24,165 nucleotides of DNA from JAXDJJ01 sp034665745 (GTDB lineage: Bacteria > Actinomycetota > CADDZG01 > WHSQ01), in assembly GCA_034665745.1 (NCBI GenBank), contig JAXDJJ010000008.1:1-24165 (forward strand), written 5' to 3'. The first letter of the stretch is position 1. Every line of letters starts with the position of its first letter. Below, piece by piece: positions 1-6,239 of this stretch. Below the pieces are notes generated by a model. It saw only the letters and a program-made list of their open reading frames with translations, was not told the DNA's origin and did not search any database. The position numbers were made by a program, and so were the translations under genes.

Positions 1-1
1 C

Positions 2-634
2 ACGAAGGAGATGTCCAAGACTCACCCCATCACTCTCGTGAACTCGGTCAACCCGTTCCGCATCGAGGGTCAGAAGACCGCGTCGTTCGAGATCGTCGAG
101 GCCCTTGGGCGTGCCCCGGACCTCCACGTCATGCCGGTCGGAAATGCAGGGAACATCACGGCGTACTGGCGTGGCTACAACGAAGCGAAGGCGTTGGGCT
201 GGTGCGACTCGCTGCCCCAGATGCACGGGTACCAAGCAGAGGGGGCGAATCCGATCGTCCGTGGCGAGATCGTGGCCGACCCAAAGACGATCGCAACTGC
301 GATCCGCATCGGTAACCCGGCGTCGTGGTCCGGTGCTACCGAGGCGGCCGGCTCATCCGGCGGCGGCATCTATTCGATCCGGGACAAGGAGATCCTCGAG
401 GCTTACCGCTCGCTGGCACAGGAAGGCATCTTCGTCGAGCTGGCATCGGCCGCCGGAGTGGCGGGATTGCGACAGATGAAGGCGCAGGGAACCGTCCCAG
501 CCGGTGCAACGATCACATGCGTGTTGACCGGCCATGGATTGAAGGACCCGGACTGGGCCATCGCGGGGGCACCCCGCCCGAAGCTCGTCCCGGCCGAGAT
601 CGGCCCGATACTCTCCGAGCTTGATCTTGGATGA
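2..634 (+). CDS. thrC: threonine synthase, C-terminal part (cut by window edge)
   Basis: Threonine synthase is the PLP enzyme that converts O-phosphohomoserine to threonine and phosphate. The visible part shows the family's run NSVNPFRIEGQKTA near its start, then MPVGNAGNITAYW, where GNAGN fits the phosphate-binding loop of the PLP fold, and a GLKDPDWA motif near the C-terminus. About 210 codons are present against roughly 350 in complete enzymes. The frame is open to the first base, so the N-terminal half, including the PLP lysine, lies outside the window. The ATG at position 11 is an internal Met, not the start. It is followed 16 bases later by a small membrane protein and then thrB, the classic threonine operon order with one insertion. 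The family call is firm. Confidence 0.95.
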   Translation, partial: TKEMSKTHPITLVNSVNPFRIEGQKTASFEIVEALGRAPDLHVMPVGNAGNITAYWRGYNEAKALGWCDSLPQMHGYQAEGANPIVRGEIVADPKTIATAIRIGNPASWSGATEAAGSSGGGIYSIRDKEILEAYRSLAQEGIFVELASAAGVAGLRQMKAQGTVPAGATITCVLTGHGLKDPDWAIAGAPRPKLVPAEIGPILSELDLG

Positions 635-650
635 CACCGCGGAGACGACG

Positions 651-929
651 ATGAGTGAGCAGGTCCAGACCACCGAGCGGACAACGAACGGCAAGGCGAT
701 CGGGTCCGTGATCATGGGCGTCATCGGCGTAACAGGATTTCCTTTCGTTGCATCGATCGTTGCGATCGTCCTCGGGCACATGGCGCGCGACGAGATGAAG
801 ACCGACGGCAAGCAGGGCCACGGCTTGGCCCTCACGGGGATCATCCTGGGCTGGATCGGTGTCATCGTCCTCCTCGTGTTGATATTCGTGTTCGGGTGGT
901 TCGTCACGTGGGCGAAGGTCAGTAACTGA
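651..929 (+). CDS. DUF4190-type small membrane protein
   Basis: This 92-residue protein resembles the DUF4190 family. It has two hydrophobic segments (about residues 15-42 and 57-88) around a short polar loop containing GHMARDEMKTDG and GLALTGIILG, the family's usual pattern. No enzymatic function is known to me. I chose the ATG at 651 because GGAG lies seven bases upstream. An in-frame TTG at 621 would add ten residues and overlap thrC. The stop TGA overlaps the thrB start as TGATG, so the two genes are probably translationally coupled. It sits between thrC and thrB, where most threonine operons have nothing. A link to threonine metabolism or transport is only a guess from position. Confidence 0.8.
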   Translation: MSEQVQTTERTTNGKAIGSVIMGVIGVTGFPFVASIVAIVLGHMARDEMKTDGKQGHGLALTGIILGWIGVIVLLVLIFVFGWFVTWAKVSN

Positions 930-1840
930 TGTCGGCGGCGGTTCGGGTTCGGATCCCGGCGACGGTGGCCAACCTTGGCCCCGGATTCGACGCGTTGGGT
1001 GCTGCGATCCGGATGCACCTCGAGATCGAGATCGAACCCCGTCGTGACTCGATCGAGGTCATGGTCGAAGGCGAGGGCGCCGACACCCTGCCTCAGGACG
1101 ACACGAACCTCGTGATCCGCGCGATGAACACGTTCTTCGATCACGTCGGACGGCGTCCCCCTGGATATTCGGTGCGCGTGAAGAACCCGATCCCTCTAGC
1201 TTCAGGACTGGGCTCGTCCGCGGCGGCAGTGGTCGGTGGTTTGTTCGCTGCACGCGCGTTGACGGGCCGGACGGTTGCCCAGTCGGAGATGGTGCAACTC
1301 GCAACATCCTTGGAGGGGCATCCCGACAACGTCATGCCCGCTCTTCTTGGCGGCCTGGTCGTTTGCTACCGCGCGGTTCCCGGAGACGAGCTTCGCTACC
1401 TTCGTCTTGATCCGAGCGATCGGCTCGTTCCGATAATCGCCGTGCCCCGTGCCGGCTTCTCCACCGCGGAGGCGAGGAAGGCGTTGCCCGATGACGTGAG
1501 CTTCGCCGATGCGCAATTCACGGCCGCGCGCGCAGGCCTGTTAGTCGCGGCGCTAACCACCGGCGCAGGCGCGGACGTGCTCGCCGACGCGATGGACGAC
1601 CGCCTCCACGAACCTCACCGACTGAAACTGATGCCCGAGACGTCTGCGGTTCATATGGAGATCAAGGATGCCGGGCTACCGGTGTCCCTTGCAGGCGCCG
1701 GTCCATCTCTATTGATCGTCGTTCCGCGGCCCGAGGCCGCAACGCGCGCCGAGCAGGTTCGGCGCATCTGCCGCGCACGCAACGAAGGCTGGCGCGTGTT
1801 CGTGAGTGAGTGGGAACCCTTGGGAGCGCGAGGCGAGTAA
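929..1840 (+). CDS. thrB: homoserine kinase
   Basis: Homoserine kinase is a GHMP-family enzyme that phosphorylates L-homoserine with ATP to give the substrate of threonine synthase. The 303-residue length is normal. Motif 1 (PATVANLGPGFDALG) is at residues 10-24. The ATP phosphate loop PLASGLGSSAAA is at 89-100. The C-terminal motif 3 (SLAGAGPSLLIV) is near 253-264. EGHPDNVMPALLGG is also typical. The ATG overlaps the stop of the DUF4190 gene by one base. It is the last gene of the threonine operon, followed by two small hairpins and then oppositely oriented genes. Confidence 0.96.
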   Translation: MSAAVRVRIPATVANLGPGFDALGAAIRMHLEIEIEPRRDSIEVMVEGEGADTLPQDDTNLVIRAMNTFFDHVGRRPPGYSVRVKNPIPLASGLGSSAAAVVGGLFAARALTGRTVAQSEMVQLATSLEGHPDNVMPALLGGLVVCYRAVPGDELRYLRLDPSDRLVPIIAVPRAGFSTAEARKALPDDVSFADAQFTAARAGLLVAALTTGAGADVLADAMDDRLHEPHRLKLMPETSAVHMEIKDAGLPVSLAGAGPSLLIVVPRPEAATRAEQVRRICRARNEGWRVFVSEWEPLGARGE

Positions 1841-1843
1841 TGC

Positions 1844-1894
1844 GGACCGGTTGTCACCGGTCCTGTTGCTAAGCCGGTGTCGGCGAGCCGACAC
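1844..1894. terminator. pair of hairpins between convergent thrB and cupredoxin genes
   Basis: Two perfect short stems lie in the 66-base gap between convergent genes. The first is GGACCGG/CCGGTCC with a six-base loop (1844-1863). The second is GTGTCGG/CCGACAC with a CGAG tetraloop (1877-1894). Neither is followed by a strong T tract; the plus-strand sequence after the second is ATGTCTTAGTAGTT. The position suits a bidirectional terminator. Rho-assisted or stem-only termination is an inference. Confidence 0.5.
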
Positions 1895-1906
1895 ATGTCT
1901 TAGTAG

Positions 1907-2335
1907 TTACGCCTTGATCTCGATCTGGGCGTACATCCCGAAGTGCACAGGACAGAAAGCGTCGTAGATCCCAGGTTTCACGATCGAAGTAAGGACGATG
2001 GCCTTCTCCCCCTGCGTGCATAGACGTTTCGAGTTGAACAGCGGACGGCCATTGCGCTTGCGCTTGAAAGACGTGAGTTGGTGGCAGTTCGCGACGTCGC
2101 CGTTGTCGAGGTTCGTGAGCTCGATGTCCTGACCACGCTCGATCTGGTAGGGGACGCCGACCAACTCACCGTTCTGTTCGACAGAAGTTCCGGGGAAGAA
2201 GATGCCGTTCGACAAGGGGGTTCCGCCCCCGACGAACATGGGGGCCGGAGCCGGAGCAGCGGACGCGCCGGCGGTTGCCATCCCCGAGGGGAGTGCAACG
2301 AGCGCAGCGACCATCAGCAGGAGCAGCTTCCTCAT
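1907..2335 (-). CDS. secreted cupredoxin (amicyanin/plastocyanin-like blue copper protein)
   Basis: A 142-residue exported protein of the cupredoxin fold, expected to bind one type 1 copper and carry electrons or bind copper outside the membrane. Residues 1-27 form a signal peptide: MRKL, a Leu/Val/Ala core, then an Ala-rich cleavage region. Probable ligands are H85 (in NCHQL), C128, H131 and M134 in the run FCPVHFGM. The Cys-X2-His-X2-Met spacing matches amicyanin better than azurin. C84 and C106 could form a disulfide. I chose the ATG at 2335 because it begins the signal peptide and has GGAG 12 bases upstream; a longer frame upstream is Arg/Pro-rich and implausible. The gene lies alone on the minus strand, separated from its upstream neighbour by a terminator. 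Its redox partner is unknown. Confidence 0.85.
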   Translation of the reverse strand: MRKLLLLMVAALVALPSGMATAGASAAPAPAPMFVGGGTPLSNGIFFPGTSVEQNGELVGVPYQIERGQDIELTNLDNGDVANCHQLTSFKRKRNGRPLFNSKRLCTQGEKAIVLTSIVKPGIYDAFCPVHFGMYAQIEIKA

Positions 2336-2381
2336 GCCGTAAAGGTTCTCCGGCCCCCAGACCCCTCCTGCGGCGGGAAGA

Positions 2382-2412
2382 GAAAGGCCCCGGCGGGAAA
2401 CCGGGGCCTTTC
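2382..2412 (-). terminator. strong hairpin terminator
   Basis: A perfect 12-bp stem, GAAAGGCCCCGG paired with CCGGGGCCTTTC, has a seven-base loop. It lies 14 bases beyond the stop of the membrane-protein gene ending at 2427 and upstream of the cupredoxin start. On the minus strand the stem ends in CCTTTC followed by TCTTCC, a moderately T-rich tail. It probably ends transcription of the membrane-protein gene, so the cupredoxin should have its own promoter or depend on read-through. Confidence 0.8.
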
Positions 2413-2426
2413 GGACATCTTGGTGA

Positions 2427-3104
2427 CTAACTGCGAACCGTGCCCGTTTCCGAGTCGGTCGTGGGGGTCGAAGTCGTTGCCGGGGCCGTGGTGGTCGCAA
2501 CCGGCTGGTCCCTTAGGTCCACCTGGCGCTCTGCGACGACCGCGGGAGCCTCATCGAGAGTGCGACGTTCGAGCTTGGTGTGCCAGCGCGCTCCAAGGGC
2601 TCCGCCGATGGCACCGCCCAGGAACATCGCTGCCAACGCGGCGATCGAGATCGTCAGGCCCCAGTCGACGACGAAGTCGTTCTCCAGAGGCAAACGGTTC
2701 GTCGAGAACGGAAGGTTGAGGTTCGCGGTCGCGCCAAGCGAGGCAACCACGGCCCCAACGAGGGCCGCAACGATGATCGCGATGAACGGCACGAGCATCC
2801 CGTTGGCGACACCGGCGCCACGTGACATGCGGCCGGCCGTGTATCCGCCCCAGAAGTAGGCGATGAATTGAGCGACCACGAGGACGATCCCGGCCCCGAT
2901 CCCCGCCTGAACCGCAGTGGTCGTCACGTCGGTGGCGGTCACTCCGATGGCCGTAAGCACGCCGCCGACCAGAGCCGAGAGCAGGAACATCGCTCCGAAC
3001 GCAACGACGACACCGGTCAGGATCGCACCGCCGGAGATTCCGCCCCGGGCATCGATCACGGTCCGACCTCTATATGTGGTGGTCTCGGTCTTGGAACCAA
3101 ACAT
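2427..3104 (-). CDS. hypothetical four-helix membrane protein
   Basis: A 225-residue integral membrane protein of unknown function. Four hydrophobic segments are visible at about residues 27-53, 65-90, 100-124 and 148-172, with small-residue and Gly-rich helices (GGISGGA at 21-27, GGAIGGALG at 163-171). A cytoplasm-like N-terminus and a Thr/Pro/Ser-rich disordered C-terminal tail (about 190-225) flank them. The layout resembles the YrzE/TIGR04086-type small membrane proteins, but I would not assign it firmly. I chose the ATG at 3104 because GAGGAGG lies seven bases upstream; an in-frame start 15 codons earlier lacks one. It is divergent from the diphosphoglycerate synthetase gene across about 100 bases and is followed by a strong terminator. 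Confidence 0.75.
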   Translation of the reverse strand: MFGSKTETTTYRGRTVIDARGGISGGAILTGVVVAFGAMFLLSALVGGVLTAIGVTATDVTTTAVQAGIGAGIVLVVAQFIAYFWGGYTAGRMSRGAGVANGMLVPFIAIIVAALVGAVVASLGATANLNLPFSTNRLPLENDFVVDWGLTISIAALAAMFLGGAIGGALGARWHTKLERRTLDEAPAVVAERQVDLRDQPVATTTAPATTSTPTTDSETGTVRS

Positions 3105-3194
3105 GTGGTCCTCCTCAGGTAGACGCCTTGCTTCCTTTAGGGTGCCCATCGGCGGGCTTTTCCTAACCTTTCCAGGCTGTCTCCGCCCCCTCCC

Positions 3195-3200
3195 AGGAGA
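3195..3200 (+). promoter_or_regulatory. ribosome binding site that supports the ATC start of cpgS
   Basis: AGGAGA lies five bases before ATC 3206. No comparable site precedes the in-frame GTG at 3248, whose upstream bases are CACTACCCCCCC. This site is the main nucleotide evidence that translation begins at the ATC. Confidence 0.6.
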
Positions 3201-3205
3201 GCGAG

Positions 3206-4561
3206 ATCCGGTTAGTTGTAGTCGTAGATGGTGAGCACTACCCCCCCGTGATCGAGGGTGCCCTCGACGAGCTCAGAGGCCGCGGGCATGAGGTCCTGGC
3301 CGCAGTTCTGGCGGGCGGCAAGGAGAAGCTTCCGGCCGGCGGGTTGGACAAACTTGCGGGGACGAAGTTGGTGGTCGATGACGACCCACGGCGCGCCTTG
3401 GACACGGCGTTGACCCGTTTCGAGCCCGACGCCGTGATGGATCTGTCCGACGAGCCGGTCCTCGATTACCGGAAGCGCCACGAGCTAGCGTCGATCGCCC
3501 TCGCGCGCGGAGTCATCTATCAGGGGAGTGACTTCGAGTTCCGGCCCCCGCCGCGGCCTCACCTGGCGACCAAGCCTTCGATCGCGGTGGTCGCGACCGG
3601 GAAGAGGACCGGAAAGACCGCGGTGAGCTCGTTCATCGCTCGGACCCTGGTCGAGAGTGGTCGTCACCCGGTCATCGTCGCGATGGGGCGCGGGGGCCCC
3701 GCCGAGCCAGAAGTGATGAGAGGGGACCAGGCGAGCTTGGATCCTCACGAGCTGCTCGCGATGGCCGACCAAGGCAAGCACGCAGCATCCGACTTCATCG
3801 AAGACGCGTTGCTCGCTGGTGTTCCCACGGTTGGCTGCAGAAGGTGCGGGGGTGGGATGGCCGGAGCTGTGGACATCTCGAACGTGCCGCAAGGGGTCGA
3901 GATGGCCAACGATCTGCCGGGCGACATCCTCATCTTCGAAGGTTCGGGGGCCGCGTTCCCACCGGTTCATGCCGATGTCACGGTCCTAGTGGTCCCTGCT
4001 TCGGTGCCCCCTGAATTCGTCGGCGGATATATGGGTCCATATCGCCTATTGCTCGCGGACTTCGCCGTAGTTACAATGAGTGAGAACCCCTTCGGTTCCC
4101 CCTCGCAGGTTTCCACTCTCTCTTCCCTTATCCGCAATGCATTCCGGATAGATAGAGGTGGATCCCCGAAAGAGATCGAAGTAGTTCGGACCGTATTTCG
4201 TCCCGAGCCCACCGAACCGGTCGTCGGTCGTGATGTGTTCGTCACCACGACAGCACCCGAGGCGGTGGGGGACTCCCTTAGAGAACACCTCGAGGACGAG
4301 CACAAGTGCCGGGTGGTCGGGATCAGTCATGCGCTGTCCGACAGGGCGAAACTCACTCACGACCTCGCCGGTTTGAAGGAGGCGGACACGTTGTTGACCG
4401 AGATCAAGGCTGCAGGGATCGACGTTGCGACGCGCGCCGCCCTCGAAGCAGGTCTGAAGGTCGTCTACCTAGACAACGTGCCCAATGGGGTCGAGCAAGA
4501 CGACCCTGCGGGGATGGCCATCAAGGCCGCCCAGCTCGCTGATGAGAGATTCGATGGCTGA
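3206..4561 (+). CDS. cpgS: cyclic 2,3-diphosphoglycerate synthetase-like protein, probable ATC start
   Basis: It resembles the ATP-dependent enzyme that closes 2,3-diphosphoglycerate into cyclic 2,3-diphosphoglycerate (cDPG) in methanogens. From 3206 the protein has 451 residues, close to the archaeal enzyme. Visible are the N-terminal strand and motif RLVVVVDGEHYPPV, a P-loop GKRTGKT at 132-138, the block MGRGGPAEPEV, a Cys/Gly-rich CRRCGGG, and IFEGSGAAFPPVHAD. The first canonical start in frame is GTG 3248, which would delete the conserved N-terminus. The frame is open back to 3167 without ATG, GTG or TTG. ATC at 3206 stands exactly where Met is expected, five bases after AGGAGA. A true ATC start, a mutation or a sequence error are all possible. 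The gene overlaps the 2-phosphoglycerate kinase gene by eight bases. Bacterial function is inferred, not shown. Confidence 0.8.
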   Translation: MRLVVVVDGEHYPPVIEGALDELRGRGHEVLAAVLAGGKEKLPAGGLDKLAGTKLVVDDDPRRALDTALTRFEPDAVMDLSDEPVLDYRKRHELASIALARGVIYQGSDFEFRPPPRPHLATKPSIAVVATGKRTGKTAVSSFIARTLVESGRHPVIVAMGRGGPAEPEVMRGDQASLDPHELLAMADQGKHAASDFIEDALLAGVPTVGCRRCGGGMAGAVDISNVPQGVEMANDLPGDILIFEGSGAAFPPVHADVTVLVVPASVPPEFVGGYMGPYRLLLADFAVVTMSENPFGSPSQVSTLSSLIRNAFRIDRGGSPKEIEVVRTVFRPEPTEPVVGRDVFVTTTAPEAVGDSLREHLEDEHKCRVVGISHALSDRAKLTHDLAGLKEADTLLTEIKAAGIDVATRAALEAGLKVVYLDNVPNGVEQDDPAGMAIKAAQLADERFDG

Positions 4562-5573
4562 GAAGCGTCGCAAGCACATCTTCATCTCCGAGCAGGAGCA
4601 TGGGCTCCCGTATTCCAAGGGCCTCACAGCGTCATCCCTGATGGCGACGGGCCTAGGCCCCGGGCGAAGCTACGCGGTCGCCAACACCGTCGAGCAAGAG
4701 CTCATCGCGCTGGGTGAGGCCCGGGTGTCGGCCGAGCGCCTCCGTGACATCACGCTTGATGTTCTAAGGCGGGAGGCCGGTGACAAGTACGCCGAAGCGT
4801 TCATCAAGTGGCAGTCCGTTGCCGAGCTCGACATCCCCTTGATCATCCTGATCGGTGGTGCCACCGGCGTAGGGAAATCGACCATCGCAACCCAACTCGC
4901 AACTCGTCTGGGCATCACCCGTGTCGTTTCCACCGATGCCGTGCGACAGGTCCTTCGCAGTGCCTTCACAAAAGAGATGTTTCCAACCTTGTACGCATCG
5001 TCGTTCGAGGCAGGCGAGGCCGTTCGCCAACCGATCCCACACTCGGGTGACCGCTTGATCATCGGCTTCCGCGAGCAAGCAGCTGCGGTTGCGGTCGGCG
5101 CCCAAGCGCTGATCGATCGCGCTATGGAAGAAGGAACCGACATCATCATCGAAGGTGCGCACCTCGTACCTGGTTTCCTCGAGGGCGTCGAGAGCGAAGA
5201 CGCGGTGATCGTCCCGTTGCTCGTAACGATCGAGGACGAGGAGCTCCACCGGAGTCACTTCTATCTCCGTGCGCGCGAGCCGCGCGGTCGGTCGGGCGAT
5301 CGCTACCTTGCAGCTTTCAAGCAGATCAGAAGGATCCAGAAATACATGATCAATTCAGCCATGATGCGCGAGGTCCCGATCGTCGAGCACGATGATCTCG
5401 ACACGACTCTGTCGCGGATCATCGACCAAGTCATCGCGAAGGCTCTCGAAGCGGTGGGACGGGGAGCCGTCGTAAGCGACAAGGAGTCACCACTTCTCGA
5501 CCAAGCGGTCGAGGTCATCGGCAAACAACGCAACGGAGCAAAGGAGAGCGCGCAACATGAAGTTATTTCTTGA
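4554..5573 (+). CDS. pgk2: 2-phosphoglycerate kinase
   Basis: Predicted to phosphorylate 2-phosphoglycerate with ATP to 2,3-diphosphoglycerate, the substrate of the enzyme encoded just upstream. The 339-residue protein starts with an ATP-cone-like domain (about 5-88) containing LPYSKGLTASSLMATGL, as in the methanogen enzyme. A P-loop kinase domain follows, with GGATGVGKST at 101-110 and STDAVRQVLR at 126-135. The ATG at 4554 overlaps the previous stop (4559-4561), with GAGAG just upstream. Its own end overlaps the transaldolase gene by 17 bases, so it is bound into the same transcript. The family match is good. The product being further cyclised in this organism is an inference from the neighbour. 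Confidence 0.85.
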   Translation: MAEKRRKHIFISEQEHGLPYSKGLTASSLMATGLGPGRSYAVANTVEQELIALGEARVSAERLRDITLDVLRREAGDKYAEAFIKWQSVAELDIPLIILIGGATGVGKSTIATQLATRLGITRVVSTDAVRQVLRSAFTKEMFPTLYASSFEAGEAVRQPIPHSGDRLIIGFREQAAAVAVGAQALIDRAMEEGTDIIIEGAHLVPGFLEGVESEDAVIVPLLVTIEDEELHRSHFYLRAREPRGRSGDRYLAAFKQIRRIQKYMINSAMMREVPIVEHDDLDTTLSRIIDQVIAKALEAVGRGAVVSDKESPLLDQAVEVIGKQRNGAKESAQHEVIS

Positions 5574-6237
5574 TTCCGCAAACCTGGACGAGATCCGGGA
5601 GGGAGATCGGTGGGGCGTGCTCCGCGGAGTCACTACCAACCCAACCCTGATCTCCAAAGAGAAGAGTGACTTCCTACCGCTGGTGAAGGAGATCTGTTCG
5701 ATCGTCGACGGGGACGTGTCTATCGAGACCGCATCCGACGACACCGAAGTCCTTGTCCGTCAGGGCCACGAGATCGCCCAGATCGCCGACAACGCGGTCG
5801 TGAAGATCGCGTTGACCCCGAATGGACTCGCCGCGGTGCGCAAACTGACCGACGAGGGGATCAGGGTCAACGTCACCTTGTGCTTCACGGCTTCGCAGGC
5901 CATCCTGGCCGCCGAAGCTGGTGCCAGCATGATCAGCCCGTTCTTGGGTAGACTTGACGATGTCGCAACCGACGGGCTCCGGCTCTTGTCGGATATCTGC
6001 GAGATCTACGCCTCTCAGGGTTACTCAACCCAAGTCCTAGCCGCAAGCCTTCGCCATCCGGTACACGTGGTCGAGGCGGCAAAGATGGGCGCCGATATCG
6101 CAACGATGCCCTTCAAGGTGTTCGAGATGCTGGTTAAGCACCCCTTAACCGATGCAGGTTTCGACAGATTCATTCAAGACTGGGAGAAGGCGAAGCCGCA
6201 CCTAGGCGAGCTACTTCCCTCTATGCAGGAGGCATGA
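5557..6237 (+). CDS. tal: transaldolase / fructose-6-phosphate aldolase family (TalC type)
   Basis: A class I aldolase of the small transaldolase subfamily, which transfers a dihydroxyacetone unit in the non-oxidative pentose phosphate pathway or cleaves fructose 6-phosphate. The 226 residues begin MKLFLDSANLDEI. GVTTNPTLISKE is at 24-35, the Schiff-base lysine is K83 in VVKIALTP, and SPFLGRLDD and TMPFKVFEMLVKHPLTD follow. A Glu (E57) sits in the strand where transaldolases have Glu and Escherichia coli FsaA has Gln, which favours transaldolase. It looks much like B. subtilis YwjH, which is also encoded near rho. AAGGAGAG lies eight bases before the ATG. The start is inside the end of the kinase gene. 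Confidence 0.9.
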   Translation: MKLFLDSANLDEIREGDRWGVLRGVTTNPTLISKEKSDFLPLVKEICSIVDGDVSIETASDDTEVLVRQGHEIAQIADNAVVKIALTPNGLAAVRKLTDEGIRVNVTLCFTASQAILAAEAGASMISPFLGRLDDVATDGLRLLSDICEIYASQGYSTQVLAASLRHPVHVVEAAKMGADIATMPFKVFEMLVKHPLTDAGFDRFIQDWEKAKPHLGELLPSMQEA

Positions 6238-6239
6238 CC

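Noticed and set aside
353..1144. Minus-strand frame across thrC, the DUF4190 gene and thrB
   Set aside because: It spans three recognisable plus-strand genes and shows no protein motif.
2078..2719. Plus-strand frame opposite the cupredoxin and membrane-protein genes
   Set aside because: It is Arg/Ser/Pro/Gly-rich, runs through the strong terminator, and conflicts with two better-supported minus-strand genes.
3147..3164. GCCC-N6-GGGC stem followed by TTTT in the divergent region before cpgS
   Set aside because: It is a four-pair stem in a region with no upstream plus-strand gene to terminate; likely chance.
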